A DNA stretch of 64,000 nt from Pampus argenteus (lineage: Eukaryota; Chordata; Actinopteri; Scombriformes; Stromateidae), in NCBI GenBank assembly GCA_036937835.1, contig CM072861.1, positions 6,240,001-6,304,000 on the forward strand, in the 5' to 3' direction. Positions 22,280-35,364 of this stretch are shown here, piece by piece (position 1 is the stretch's first letter; each line of letters starts with the position of its first letter). Under the pieces are notes generated by a model. It worked only from the letters and a program-made list of their open reading frames with translations. It did not search any database and was not told where the DNA came from. Both the position numbers and the translations under genes were made by a program.

Positions 22280-25200
22280 ACTCAGCAGTTTTTCCCCTTG
22301 CCAAGCTCAGCCACTTTTGATTTGCTGTTTGTGGCTGAAACATAGAACAAAACAGTCTTATCTTGGGCCGATGTGTTGCATTGCAGCGGAGTGGCTAATC
22401 AATCATAGCACACACTGAAACTAAACGGGGCGTCGTTTGTGAAATGCAACTGAAAATTGGTCATGGTTGAATGTGTTGACTTGGCAACCGGGTGGCTGCT
22501 CAAGGTGTTTTGTGATAGTATAACAACACATAATATGTAACTAAATACTTTCCATCATTTTCTGGAAAGATTAAAAAACAAGTGGCTTTAGGCCTTGTGT
22601 GGAAGTGTGGAACAAATGACTAATGCTGTCATTTGTCTTGTGAAGTGTAGCAGTGCAGGGAATCTCCAAGATCAGATCATCCTTGTTCAATTTGTTGTAA
22701 CTATATGACACTGCCAACAGTCACTGTCAAATTGAAAATGAATGAGTGTCTTTAACAGCAGTAAGGTCTGGCATTGACTGCATGGTTGGGAGTTGCAGAA
22801 TCTCTGCTGCTTTGTGCGATTTGCATTAACCAACCATAGCACGACAGCTTTCTGCAAAACAGGCTTGCATTTTCTCGACTGGAAACTGTATTTTATTATA
22901 GTTTTCATTCATACATATACACTAAACTGCTCAGTGGAAAGTGGAAAAGGTGGTGACAATGTGGACGTATTCAACTGGAAGAAAACCTTTGCTTCATTTA
23001 CAAATTGTGCAAAATGTACAAAGAACCTTTTTACTGCAGGTTTTACAGACGTTGCGCAGCTGCGGTCATAAGCAAGACAATACAAACTGCTGCAGAGTAT
23101 TTAAGTTTAAAATGTTTCAACGTTGCAAAGCCCAGTCGGATTTGCGCCACTTGACACCGCTCACAGTGTTGGGATTAGCCCACTTTATTCTCACTATACA
23201 GTCAGGACCACAGGGAAGTGACATAAGCGATATTCCCCCGTCGATCTCTACTTGAGAACACAAAAAATGAGCAAGAATTCCCCCTAAAGGACACCTCACA
23301 CTCCTCTTCCTCCTCCCTTCACACACCACGACATCCCAGTATATCTTTCTGGTTAACTTGCTCCTGGACTTTCCCTGCAATAAGGTCTTTTATGAGTGAA
23401 AAAAACCACCTTTTGTAAAGAAGAGAGACCTTCCGGATCCAAGATATAAAAAGTGATTTGTCTTCCAGTTTTTTTGCCTCGCCAGCTTCTCTAATCACTC
23501 TTTGCCACTCTCTCCTTTCCCCTCTTCCGCTTTCAGGTGCTTCACTGAGAGCGTTGCAGGAGTGCTGCTCAGCTTGTGCAGGTTTTCTAAATTGTTTCAG
23601 GAGTCCCTTTTTGATATGGAGATTAAATGAATGTCAGAATCGCTGAGGCACAATACCGGTGTCGGTGGTTGTGACATTTTCTGCCTCATAAAAATCCCTT
23701 CACACAACATGGTCGAGAGAGAAAGACGACACAATCGCAGTCAAATGATTACAGTGTTGTGTTTTGCTGAGCATTACTGAATTGGATATGTCCGCCGGCA
23801 CAAAGGGAGGTTTTTTTTTTTGTCAAATACAAACATCAAGGAGTGAATTTCGATAAATGTCTTTGCTGTGGTTCCACCAGAATTTAGCTCACTCACCTGA
23901 AAACTGACACTAAAGACGAAAACAGAAATGCTGCAGTCCTTAAATCTGACAGTATAAGCACTGCAGCCTTACAGGGTTTGTTTGCATTTCAGAGCTAAAC
24001 CCTTCCTCAATGACAGTGACAGCAGATAAAAGAAAATAAGATGCATGTTAAACCTTTTCCCCGAGAAACAAAGACACCTATGACTCCAAACAGAGCTCTG
24101 ATGTAACATATAGCATCGCATTAAGAGGCTCACGACGGGATACAGTTTAGATTCTCTAATCATTGACAACCATCGTGGTGAGTTTCAGCTGATGAAACGT
24201 ATTTGACCTCTGGGCGTGCCTTGTAATGGAATTCTGAAATAAAGCCAGGCCATCGGGGAACCGCCTTAATTTCCCTGTTCAATTTAAGATCTTAACTGTA
24301 ACCTTCCCTGCTGTTCTATTTTATTACTGAACATATTATAATATATCTGGGATATGATGACACAGGTCAGTGGAGTCCTAAAACTACACGAGAGTCGACA
24401 CAGGGAACGCCGCGTTTGACACAATGTTCTATTTTAATACAAAAGGTGAGAATTTATGAGCGAAGCTGGATCACCAATCGGGGGGAAACTAGGAAACTGC
24501 TCAATCACCCCAGTCATCCAGAGGCTTGAACGTCGCGAGCCTACTGTGTGTCATCTGGTTTGTTTTAAAGCATATTAAAGCACGACAGCCTGATCATGCA
24601 CATAACATCCCGAACTATAAATTAAAAGCTGCATGTCTCTCGTTAACCCCCTGCTTCAACCTTGAATTTGTAAATCAGGCTTTAATTGGGGCCCAGCATC
24701 TCAGTTCAGTTCAGATCGTTCACAGGTTCTCAAGTGAGCACGATATCTTTGAATCAGTCGAGCAGGTAAGAAATGATGTTTTACTTGGCTGGTGATACAG
24801 ACTGTATGAAAGCCTGAGAGGTGAAACCACGTGTGAAACATAGAAAGTCACTCACAGAATAGATCATAGCTTGAGTTGATCCAGACAATCGATGTCTTGA
24901 TCACATCAGTGCATGTGAGATCTGGATTAGAAGAGGTAGACAGCAGGAGAGGACTGAAGGGAGTTTAGACAATAAATCAGAAAGTTTGATATCAAGTTAT
25001 TTCAACAAACTTCCATTGGCTCCAAATACTGGCTACGGTCTGATGAATAATTATTTTGAAGCTACTCTTCGGGGATGTGACAATATATCTGTGTGTCATG
25101 AAGAAAATAATAAAAAAAAATTTAAAAAATAAAATAACTATAGGATTTTGGTTTGTGGAGCAAACATGACTTTATGGTGGCTTCGGTGCGTACAAGGCTG

Positions 25201-25465
25201 CTGGATGAACTTCACTGTGTGTCAAATCCTTCACACACACCAGTTCAAATCGGTGTGAAATATCACATGACGGACCGTGTAGTCTAATGAAAAGCAGATT
25301 ATTTCTGTTTTTATGGCTACTCGCTGATACAAGGGTAGCCACACATTTACACGCTAACATCTTCTTTTTTGACATAATTGTCAAATGTCTTTTTTTTTTT
25401 AATGTGCCATGGTTTGTGTGGGTCATAACAAGATTTTCCTTATCAACCTTGTGTGTGTGTGTGTG
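22280..25465. other. unassigned DNA
   Basis: Open frames of 60-104 codons occur but show no domain. A donor-like CGAGCAG|GTAAGAAA at 24765 follows a short open stretch, but no protein family is recognisable. Nothing else identified. Confidence 0.4.
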
Positions 25466-25469
25466 TAAT

Positions 25470-25613
25470 TTAGGATGGCTTGTCCAACTGAAGACAAAAA
25501 CTGTATCCCCAGGTGGGAAAAAGCAGATATTTGGGTCAGTGTTTAAGGTTTGGGTTAGGGTTGGGGTTAGGTTAAGTCTACAGGAAATGAATGCAAGTCT
25601 ATGACTTAGGTAA

Positions 25614-25645
<32 letters not shown>
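25470..25645 (+). repeat. teleost repeat linked to a (TG)n microsatellite
   Basis: It reads GGTTTGGGTTAGGGTTGGGG, AGTCTACAGGAAATGAATGC, AAGTCTATG, then a (TG)14 run at 25617-25645. This combination is frequent in fish. The TTAGGG-like words are part of the family and not evidence of a telomere. Confidence 0.55.
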
Positions 25646-25648
<3 letters not shown>

Positions 25649-25710
25649 GGTTGATGGGTTATCTTGCTAAAAATTAGGAGCAAATCTTTGGAATGTCATT
25701 AAAGCAAATT

Positions 25711-25735
25711 AAAATAAAATAAAATAAAATAAAAT
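25711..25735 (+). repeat. (AAAAT)n microsatellite
   Basis: Five pentanucleotide units. Confidence 0.9.
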
Positions 25736-25739
25736 GCCC

Positions 25740-26200
25740 TGCAGGTATTAAGGAGACAAGCATAAAAATATTAGTTGGATGATTTGATTTGCTGCCTGAT
25801 AACTAACATCACAAAGGGACAATTTCCCAGACAAAAGAAACAAAGAAAACAGTTTTAACAATTATGCGACTCAGGCAAGATTAAAAACACTGATCAGCAC
25901 ATGCAATATTAAAATCACCAACCCTCCTTAGATAATTAACATGAAGTCTGAAAAAGGCTGAATAAATATTAACACTGTAAGTGAGCATAAATTTTATATT
26001 TCCTATCAGACATTGATACAAAATTAATGACATTGTGCCCATGAGGTGAGCATTAAACAGCATCTTTAATATTGTGTGTTATACCTCTGGAAGGAAACTT
26101 TTTTTATTTTATTTCTCCACACATGCATTATGTGGTTAATGATTTATATTAAACTATTCAAGACATTGTTAGAAGGTGGCAGAATTTGAGGAGCAATTTT
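25740..26200. other. unassigned AT-rich DNA
   Basis: Nothing recognised. Confidence 0.4.
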
Positions 26201-26247
26201 GTGTTTGTGTGTGTGCGTGTGTGTGTGTGTGTGTGTGTGCGCGTGTA
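26201..26247 (+). repeat. interrupted (TG)n microsatellite
   Basis: TG units with GC interruptions at the middle and 3' end. Confidence 0.9.
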
Positions 26248-26249
26248 TT

Positions 26250-27480
26250 TCACTGCTGAGGTGACAGAATGGGGGCAGATGGCAGACTGCTGGGTTTCTT
26301 GATGGCACACACAAACATACACAGATAAACACAGAGATGCTGTACACACAGAGCCACACTCAACACACACCGACGCTTTTAACTTCCAATTCTTTCTCAT
26401 ACATACAGTTTATAAATATGTTAAATGCACACAGTCAACTGTTGGATCCAGTAATAGATAAAGAACGAAGTGTAAAGGGACAAACAAGGAAACGAAAAAA
26501 AAATAAAAAAATGAGTGTGTCAAGTCTATGAAACGAGAACGAACCTTTGGGAAGGATATTCTAAAATATGTAACAATACATGGACTTATTGTTGTCTGGT
26601 ATGTCCTGTTTTGCCCGTATTGCTTCCGTCTCAGTCCTTGTCTCTGTCCCTGTCCTCGGTGTGCCTCGATGACAGGGTGAGTGAGTGACTTCAGGCAGTC
26701 CCTGTGCTGTGGTAAACCCTAAATGTAGGTTATGTGTGGCTCAAATTAGTCTTTATAATCACACAGTCTACTGAGAGCCCAAACAGAAACGCACATTATT
26801 GTCAACATACGTGAATATTGTATAACTTGGTGTAATGCGACATAAATACGGGGAAAAAAAAAGAAAAAGTCATATTTATTTATTATTAAGCTATAATATG
26901 TGATTACGGTGAATGTTGATTATAAATTAATGTTATTATTTAGAGTGAATGAATGAACAGCCATTCCAGTGAACTGTAACCACCAACTATGCACTTTGGT
27001 CCAACCTGACACTTCATACATTGTGACATGAAACCTGAAACATCAAAAAATTCTGTAATATATTGTCTCATATTGTTCTAAATTGCTGCTTCCTGCACAG
27101 TTTTAGTGTGAAAACAACATGCGGCACCAGCGTTTTTTAGGTCTGTTTTCTGTAAAGATCTGTGTCATGAAGCTCGTCACTACACTGTTCTCTGGGATCA
27201 TCTATACTGTATTCCAATAAAGCCAAACTCATAATCGATTTTCTGTTCATGCTTTTTTTTTTATTATTCCAACTCTTCATTCTTCTTCTCTTTTGTCCAA
27301 ACTTCCTGCATGGCCCTCCTCTCATGTTCCCTTCTATCTCAGCGCTAGGCATTCATTATCCACTCCACTCACACCACTGGTAATCTCTGCTCATGTCCCT
27401 CTTCAACATGTAATCATTCTCATTCATGTTATCATCGCTGACATTAACGTCTGTCAAGTCAAATGGGAGCCATGCAGAGA
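26250..27480. other. unassigned DNA
   Basis: CACA-rich patches near 26305-26370. No gene or named repeat recognised. Confidence 0.4.
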
Positions 27481-27525
27481 AAAAAAAAAAATATATATAT
27501 ATATATATCCTCCTCCTCCTCCTCT
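27481..27525 (+). repeat. compound A-run, (TA)n and (TCC)n microsatellite
   Basis: Eleven A residues, then about eight TA units, then five TCC units, adjoining without spacers. Confidence 0.9.
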
Positions 27526-28529
27526 CTCACACAGATCTACACCTCTCTACATTCTACAGCACTATGGTTTCCATTTACTTTCTCCTTTTGAACTGTACTA
27601 TTATAATTGCTATGACACGCTTCAGTGTTGTAAATGTCATTTGATGTGCAGCATTGATGTTTCCTGGTTGTGTATACATGTATGAGTATGTTTATGGATG
27701 TATTTCTCTCATGTCTGTGTAGAAATGGTTAAAACATAGATTCCAGTAGCTTGTGACAGGATACATTTCCTGAGACAAGATCTTTTTCTTCCACACTTAA
27801 ACCGAACAATGAGAAATGTCGGTGTGTGTAAAGACAAATCTGTGTTCTGCTGAGTTGGTGAAACTTATATACGCGCTTATCTCCTGCTCTCCATAATCAC
27901 CTATAACTTAAAAAAAAAAAAAAAAGTTCTCATCTACATTTCTGCTTCTGCAGCAATTTTAATTTAAGGTCATAACAGCTATCTGTTAGTGGGAAGCAAT
28001 TCCTGAGCTGCTTATGAGTCATGACGACAATCACCAACAATACATCTGATTACCAACAGGTGTGTTGTGTGATTCTCTATGTTAACAGGTAATAGTAAGG
28101 AAAGGTATCTCCCTCCTCCTCACTGCCACATAACGCCAACCATGACTAAGCAAGTTAACGTTACATCATCACTTTCCAAAAGCTTTTCTTGATCTGACAC
28201 AACATTTTAAGATCCAGCTTTTATGGAGACCGTTTATGAGAGCATATAATTGCGTATTACAGCCAGCTCTTCCGAGACAATGATGTGTCATTTGCAAATG
28301 GCTAAAATGCCACCCGGAACAACAGCTTTTATAATGAGGGAAGAGAGGAAATATCCCCCCTGTAATATTAATCTGAATGTGGTTCAATGACCTTGCATGT
28401 AATCTGAAGAGAAAGAGAAAGAGAGAGAAAGAGAAAAGGCTTTTTATGTAGTGATATGAAACCTTCCATGAGAGACGAGATACTGTTGTCAATGGACATG
28501 TCCTCTCTCCTAATACACCTAACACAAAC
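27526..28529. other. unassigned DNA; longest open frame of the window overlaps its end
   Basis: The minus-strand frame at 28169-28618 (149 codons, TTG start) is the longest in the window. It has no recognisable domain and a composition typical of chance frames. Nothing else recognised. Confidence 0.4.
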
Positions 28530-28700
28530 CGATGCACGCAACAAGTTTCAACAGCACGATCGTGAATGTAATCACTCACCGGGTAGACGTACGAGGCAGG
28601 TCGACATCGAGGCGACAACTAAAAAGCAAATCACAACGCGAAAATACACGACTTTTGAATCGCAGGACGGTGATGGATCGGTGCAAAACCATCTATCCGT
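28530..28700 (-). promoter_or_regulatory. isolated CpG-dense patch with minus-strand splice donor
   Basis: I count 17 CpG dinucleotides in about 170 bases, far denser than the flanks. On the minus strand an ATG at 28605-28607 is followed by CCCG|GTGAGTGATT, with the donor GT at 28578-28579, an excellent match to the consensus. Together these could mark the first exon and promoter edge of a transcript running toward lower coordinates. The encoded start (MSTCLVRLP) matches nothing I know, and no TATA box or downstream exon could be identified. It could also be a GC-richer repeat fragment. Confidence 0.3.
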
Positions 28701-28969
28701 TATGCATTAACATTTTTTTGGACAGGGATGGATGGCTTCCGAGGCGTTATTTGGACATCGTGAGGTCACCGTTAAAATAAATTAATAGGAAAACAATAAT
28801 TCAGGTTTATGACATTACGGTATTGATGGATTTTTGAGGGGGAAAAATACAATTTATTTATCGCTATCGTATCCATCATGTCATGTGGATGACACTGACT
28901 GGAACGGATTCGATTTTTAATTAAAGACTCATATCTGCCTCATATATCAGTCAACTCTGCTCACCTTCA

Positions 28970-29530
28970 TCTTTTCCAACTTTTTTTTTTAAAATCTCTC
29001 CTACAATAGTCAGAACCTCTCTCTCCTCTCATTTTATCTCTCATTTCCTTTTAATCATGTCCCATCTCTTCTTCTCTTATCATAGCATCCTTACTCTGTC
29101 CCCTTGCTCTAATCCATCTCTCCTCCACCCCCGTCAGTCTCTCTCATCTCTCTCTCTCATATCACTCCTTCCATGTCTTTGAGCCACTTACCAGTCCTCT
29201 TGTACTGTCGAGCCTTTGAAATATAGATCAGGCTTCATTACCTACCTGCTCCTCTCCCTCAATTACCTCTCAATAAAAAAATAAATAAAACACACATCCC
29301 CTACCTTTCCTGCTCTTCGCTCCCTACTTGTTACCTCTCTCGTTCTCTTTCATCCATCTCTTGCTCTTTATCTGCCTTTATCAGTCCACCAACCTTGTTT
29401 GTCTCCATAATGTTTCCACATTGTTGTCCTGCCATGGCAAAGAAGGCCACGTGAAGCTGCCCCCGACCCAACCCACTCACCCCCCACACCACTCCATCCG
29501 TCTGTCTCTCTATCGCTCTCGCTTATTATC
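28970..29530 (+). other. pyrimidine-rich tract
   Basis: More than 500 bases dominated by C and T (for example CTCTCTCATCTCTCTCTCTC near 29140). It lies just before the purine-rich tract at 29580-29820. Frames here are compositional artefacts. Confidence 0.65.
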
Positions 29531-29579
29531 TCCTCGGTAACAGTCCCCATGGTAATAGCGTAGCTGCGAATCCAGGACA

Positions 29580-29820
29580 TCCTTGAGAAGAGGTGATACC
29601 TTTCAGAAGAGAAGAGAGGGAGCCCGACATAGAAAGGAGCAAGGAAATGGGATGAGAGGAGGAAAGAGACAGAAAGTGAGGCGAAGGTAGCTGAGATTAC
29701 TTTTCCGAGCAAGTGAGAGAGAGAGAGAAATGAAAAATGAAAATAAAAGGGGCAGTGGACGTCAAGAAGATGGTATGAGAAAAAGGAGGAGAGGATAAGG
29801 AAGTTGACAAGAGATACAGA
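29580..29820 (+). other. purine-rich tract
   Basis: About 240 bases dominated by A and G, including GAGAGAGAGAGAAATGAAAA near 29717. It has opposite strand bias to the tract immediately before it. Confidence 0.65.
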
Positions 29821-30093
29821 CTGACTTTTTTTTTTCTTTTTCTAAATAAAATAATACATTCTGGTGAACTCTTATATTCATTAAGAAAAGATAAATTATC
29901 CATTAAAATTATCCATCTAGTACAAAGTATGCAAATACTGTGTTTGGCAGGGAGCTTCAAGAGAACTGCTAGCGTTGAAAGTACACGCCAATGCTGCTAG
30001 CTTAGCTAGCAAACCAACACTGGTACTGTTAGAATAATGTGCCAACCTGGTAATTCCTATGAAAAAAAGATTAAAACAAGTTTACAGATAAGA

Positions 30094-30150
30094 TGTTATG
30101 TTATGTTATGTTATGTCATGTTATGTTATGTTATGTTATGCTATGCTATG
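30094..30150 (+). repeat. (TTATG)n pentanucleotide repeat with (CTATG) variants
   Basis: About eleven units, of which the last two to three are CTATG variants. It ends at a perfect 14-base palindrome GCTAACGCGTTAGC (30150-30163). Confidence 0.9.
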
Positions 30151-30544
30151 CTAACGCGTTAGCCGACTCAAAACGGTAGCAGCAATAGCGTGCATTTTGT
30201 GTTCTTTTTCATTCCATAGGCTACCATACAATTTAGCTCTGCATATTAGTCTCCATTAACTTGAAAGAAATATCTGACTCTTTAGCTGTTACATCCCCAA
30301 CTATGTTAACCGCTAGTTGCTAATTTTCTTAAGTCTGCTCAGAAACTCGTTCAATTGAATACAGAAGTTTTGATTAATGCGGGTTTGACTAAAGTTAAGA
30401 ATATATCCGATAAAAAAAGATAAATGAAACATTTTCAACCCAGATAAAATGTAACATTTATTGCTCTGGAAGAGAGGGTAATAACAGTTATTATCCTAAC
30501 ATTTATTACTTTTTAGTTTAGAGGAAGCACTTCTGTTGGTAAAC

Positions 30545-30720
30545 TAAGAGCAGAAAGAGGTGAAGAAAAGAGTCGGGTTAAGAGAAGTAAGAAAGGAATG
30601 TGAAAGAAAGAACGGATATAAAGGGATGAAGAGAGACAACCATAGGGAAGGAGAAGAGACAAGTAAAGGAAGGAACAGGAAAGAAGAAAAGACAGCTATT
30701 CAAGACGTGAGGTGGGAGGA
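30545..30720 (+). other. purine-rich tract
   Basis: A/G-dominated sequence giving a lysine/glutamate/arginine-rich frame with no domain. It is followed by a short (CA)n run at 30721-30739. Confidence 0.6.
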
Positions 30721-30901
30721 CACACACACACACACACACCATCTGAGCCCTCCTGTACTAAGCTCCTGTTCTCCCAAGAATTAGAGAGACAGAGGGTGTG
30801 TGTGTGTGTGTACTGGCCCAAATCCCAGGTATAGTGGGAGGGATGTGTGTATTTCTCTTCCTCTTAATATCAAAATCCCACCTTTCTCTTTGTTTGGAAG
30901 C

Positions 30902-30906
<5 letters not shown>

Positions 30907-30960
<54 letters not shown>
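30907..30960 (+). repeat. (TG)n microsatellite
   Basis: 27 uninterrupted TG units followed by AGTGTGTGAGAAAGAGAGAG. Confidence 0.95.
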
Positions 30961-30962
<2 letters not shown>

Positions 30963-30999
30963 TGTGTGAGAAAGAGAGAGACAGAGAGAGCTTCTGGAA

Positions 31000-33900
31000 T
31001 TAAAAAAAAAAGACAAAATGTGTGGGTAGGTGTGTGTAGTCTGTATGTGCGTGTGCGGTTATGTATACAACATTTACAATACCACAACATTAAGTTTCTG
31101 CCAAGTTAGTCTTGATACTAATCTCCTGCAGTTGTGTATATCCGTTCAATGACGCTTCTGTAACTTCGGAACACGTGACTTGATGACGGCATGCTATTGT
31201 TGCTATGAGACATGTCGCTGCTTCGCTTTACAACAGGTTGCACAGCATTTAACTGTACACATAGAGAAGTACAGGAGAGCATATACTCAGGGTATGTTTT
31301 TAGATTTACTAATATCTGACCAAGTCTTGTGTTGATGCTGCTGTCAAATTCTGATATCACACTTAGCATTGTAACTGTAATTAGGTCCCTCGCTCTCACA
31401 CACTGAATGCAGTGAGGGACCTATTAATTATGTTGTATTATGGATATTATGTGTGACTATACGTAATGTCTGTCTGGCATAGACTGTGCGTGTTTAAATG
31501 CAGTCTAGTTTAGCTGCTTAGACCTCCCAAATTTGATCTGGGAAAACAAACACGAGGTGTGTCAGACAAAATCGATATTCTCCTATTTACTGTCCATCTT
31601 ACAAGTACATACGCATGCTCAAACTATGACTTCAGTCCTCAACCTTCAATATTTGAAAGAAAAATAAACCTGTTCAATTGCCGAGGAACCAAATCACGAC
31701 ATACGTACATAAAACAGGTGGTGACCTTTGACAGTTAGCAGAATGCTTCCATGAATCCAACAGTGACAACCATAACTCCAAGAACCTTCCACCAGCTAAC
31801 TGCTTGTTTTTTTTGTTAGGGCTAAGGGACTTCATCAATGAGCCTTATAGCTGCACCAGCTTCTAACAGCACACCTGCATACTGCATAATGACCAACAAC
31901 AAGAAAAGATTGTAGGCCACCACAGCGATGCTCACTCGACTCGGTAGTCGAGCCAATCTCGTCCAATCCTCTTATTTGGCTGCCAACTGTGCAGTGTTAG
32001 TATCAGTTCACTGTTTCACTTATACACATGGCTAAGAGGAAACTGGCAACAAGAGGAAACTGGCAACCACCAGAACAAGGTGGAACATTTGGCAATCCCT
32101 CCGACAAGCAGGATGGTATTTAAGGGATCCACAAATTGGCAGAATAACAGCTAATCGTTAGCCACCTCATGACTAAATGCTACTTCCTCCTTATCTTTGT
32201 GACTCAACGCTTTTACAGGAATTTGATAGACAAAACACAAATATGTTATCACTCTCAAAGTTGGGGGAGACCTCAGATGTCAATAATCAATATTTTTACA
32301 GATACTTTCCATGCATGTGATATATTTATGCATTTATCCCTTATGAGCACCACTTTAGCTTTCAGCTACAGTTGACCTTCCTATAGAATAAAAGCAATAA
32401 CTGCGGTGTTTGCTTGTAAAACGTGTTGAGTTCATAACATTATTCTCATCAAAAGAGGGAATATGTGAGAAAACAAGAGGGATGGCATTGTATTGGTGTT
32501 GACATGAATGATGTATGATGTTTAGCATCACTTGGTTTAGCACTTTAGTGAATGGGCAAGTTCATTTTGCAGCGCCACGAGGCTTGAATAGTTCAGGAGC
32601 ACTAAGAGTACGCATGGGGGCTTGTGCATCTCATTCATGCACACTCTTGCTGTTTCTAAATTAGCTTGACACTCTCTTAGTGTATTACATCCTGTCTTCG
32701 CCTCTCTCTCCTTAATTTCCTATTTTTGTTATACACCCTTTCTCCCTCTCTCACGTGGGCCGAGGGGAAATAGGGGAATAGATAGGAAGACGACTGAAGA
32801 CAAAAAAAAAAGAAGACGAGACATCTGCTAAATCATTTAGCAGACAAGAACAGGTGGCTCTCACCCCCCCCCAATCCCCCACCCACCCCACGTCATCCAT
32901 ACTTTTACAGGCTAAAATATTTATTGGGCTGCCACAAAACGAGGCACTCATAATTTGGTTTCTGCGCATGGTGGCACTCAGGCTCATTACAAGTAAATAT
33001 TACGTGCCATATGCTTTCATTTTTACTGACTAATGTCCTATAGACTAATGTGCTATTATCAAGGGAGGACATGAGACGAGAGGGGAGGATTGGTTTTGTC
33101 AGGGCAAAGAGTGGGAGCACAGATTAAAAAGAGGAAAGACGGAAGTGTTGATAACCGGTCATCTTGGAAGGTTATGGATTTTGGTGGTGAATGGATGCAA
33201 CAGTTTGACAGTACATTCTTGACCTTGGACACAGCAGCTGCTATATCAATCTTCACCTCCACACTTACTGGCTTGTTCTGGAGCTTTTGACCATATCACT
33301 CATGTTGTCATGGAACTGTAGATGTTTTAGGACTTTTAGGAATGGCTTAAAAGTAACGACAAGAACCAAGACAGGATTTAGAATCTCCCCCCAAATGTGA
33401 CAACAGTGTACCGAGACACATATGTGTTATATATGATGGTTTGATTACAATCCCCCCACAGTTACTGTATGTACAGTCTTAAACACAAGCAGCACATGCT
33501 GACCATTCACAACTCTTCCAGTCTCCACATGACACCATACACTTTAGCCCTGAAGTGAAGTTAAATCGGTCAGATCAGATGGCATAATTTATGGCATATC
33601 TTTGGTGGTACATAGGAGGTGCAGCTACGCCCTTAACCCCTTAGAGCAGAATTATAAAGCCACCTTAAAAGAGGCACAGAGAGAAGAAGTGAGAGAGGAG
33701 ATGACAGAGAGTCAGTATACGCTGTGAAAAAGCAGCAGAGCAGAAATCAAATGTGTCCACTCTTTTGATACTAAAGGGCATTTGGACTCGAGGCGCTGAA
33801 CTGAAGTGAATATGTGAACTAATTGACTCACTTTACATTCTAAGCAGGCACTGTACATCCTAATTAATATAGTGATACTGCTCCGCTGAGCCTCTTAGCC

Positions 33901-34537
33901 AGCGGACAATGGGCGATTAACGGCTCTCACTGTAAAGGTGCCAAAAGGAACTACCACTGTGTTTCACTGTGTAGAAATTACTTCTCTTAACCGGCATGTC
34001 ATCTGGTAGAAAATGGACACTCACATTGTCACACGACCTAAATGCGTCTTGACAAGGCTACATAAACTTCAGGACAAAAGATGACCATTACGATTTATTG
34101 CATTTATCAAGGTTTTCACGCTTATGACTGCAATTTAATCTCTCTTAATCTCTTGACTGTCTGCTATGGAGCAATGGGATCAATCAAAGGCAACGCAGAA
34201 TGTGTATAAAGACAAAATGAGATGAGCCAAAGTGGTGTTTTGAGGGAAGAAAAAAATAAAAATAAAAAAATATATAAAAAGGTCATCGAGTGGACAGATT
34301 GCTTAGTGTCTCATTACTTAGGCAGTAGTTTGTTTAGTTCAGCAGTGTGTTCACTCCTCCTGCTGTTTTATACCTTCTAAATCATATTTTAAACTCTGAA
34401 CATTGCTTGTTGTATATGTAAAGATAAAGCCACACAGGGAAGCTGAAGACTATTAACAAAAAATAAAAAATCTTGTTCTATGTCAGAAATTGTGAGGCTC
34501 ATGAATTCTCCTCAATGTGATGGTGTTTTGGTGGTGA

Positions 34538-34540
<3 letters not shown>
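31000..34540. other. unassigned DNA
   Basis: No exon or named repeat recognised over about 3.5 kb. A perfect 17-base tandem duplication (AAGAGGAAACTGGCAAC twice) lies at 32034-32067. Confidence 0.4.

Positions 34541-34568
<28 letters not shown>
34541..34568 (+). repeat. (GT)n microsatellite
   Basis: 14 GT units. Confidence 0.95.
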
Positions 34569-34572
<4 letters not shown>

Positions 34573-35079
34573 GTAAAAGCAATATTCACTTACAGCAGGT
34601 AATAGATTTAAAAAACCATGAAAGGCCACAGTGGATTAATTTCAAATTTAGCAAAGTAATTCATCTAGTCACCACTGTTAATGGTGTTGTAGACAGCACT
34701 GGCCAACTTTAAAGTATTTCTATTACCTAATGTAACTCTGTGCTTAATAGCAACGTAGCAATGCCAGTTCTGCATAAATCTCTCATATTTCAGATTTGTT
34801 CCCACTGTTGACCCTTTATTTTTGCACAAAAGGGATTTAATAGATATGAGGTGCCTTGATATTGGCTATGCTAGTAAATTCCGGGCAGAAAATGACTAAA
34901 CCCATCGCCTACAGAGGTGTTTTCAGTGAAGGATAGCTTATTAACCTCTTCAACTGCAGAGGGAAACTCTGACTCTAAAAAAATTCTTGCCTATAAAACT
35001 ACAAGTAATAAGCTTTAAATTATTTGACTGAGTTAACACAAGTACAATAAAAGAGTCACAACAGAAGTGAAAGTGGTGG

Positions 35080-35361
35080 ATTTTCTCCCTTAAAACAATG
35101 CTCAGGTGTCTAAATGACGAGTGGAATAGATTTTTTTTCTTGCCATAATCATTTCTCCTGTTCATACTGACCATTAGAAGATCCCTATATAGTGCACTTA
35201 CAATGTAAGCGATGGGGACCAAAATCTGCAAGCCTCCTTCTGTGCAAGAATGTAACAGGGAATGCTCAACAGGGAAAAACTGTCTGTGGAAAATGTAACT
35301 GTAAGTATGCCTGACTGTTGTTTTAAGACAGACTTGGAAAATTGTGAACCTATACATTAAC
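35080..35361 (+). repeat. teleost interspersed repeat
   Basis: It contains CCTGTTCATACTGACCATTA, GAAGATCCCTATATAGTGCA, CTTACAATGTAAGCGATGGG, CCTCCTTCTGTGCAAGAATG and a right end GACTTGGAAAATTGTGAACC followed by TATACATTAA. I recognise this as a common fish non-coding repeat, usually ending in ATTGTGAACCTATCCTTTAA. The 135-codon minus-strand frame across it is not a gene. Confidence 0.6.
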
Positions 35362-35364
35362 CTG

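Noticed and set aside
25540..25580. Telomere-like GGGTTAGGGTTGGGGTTAGG
   Set aside because: It belongs to a common fish repeat next to a TG microsatellite and is too short and irregular for an interstitial telomere array.
28169..28618. 149-codon minus-strand open frame, the longest in the window
   Set aside because: No recognisable domain, a TTG start, and composition typical of chance frames. The splice-donor signal on the same strand would end the exon at 28580.
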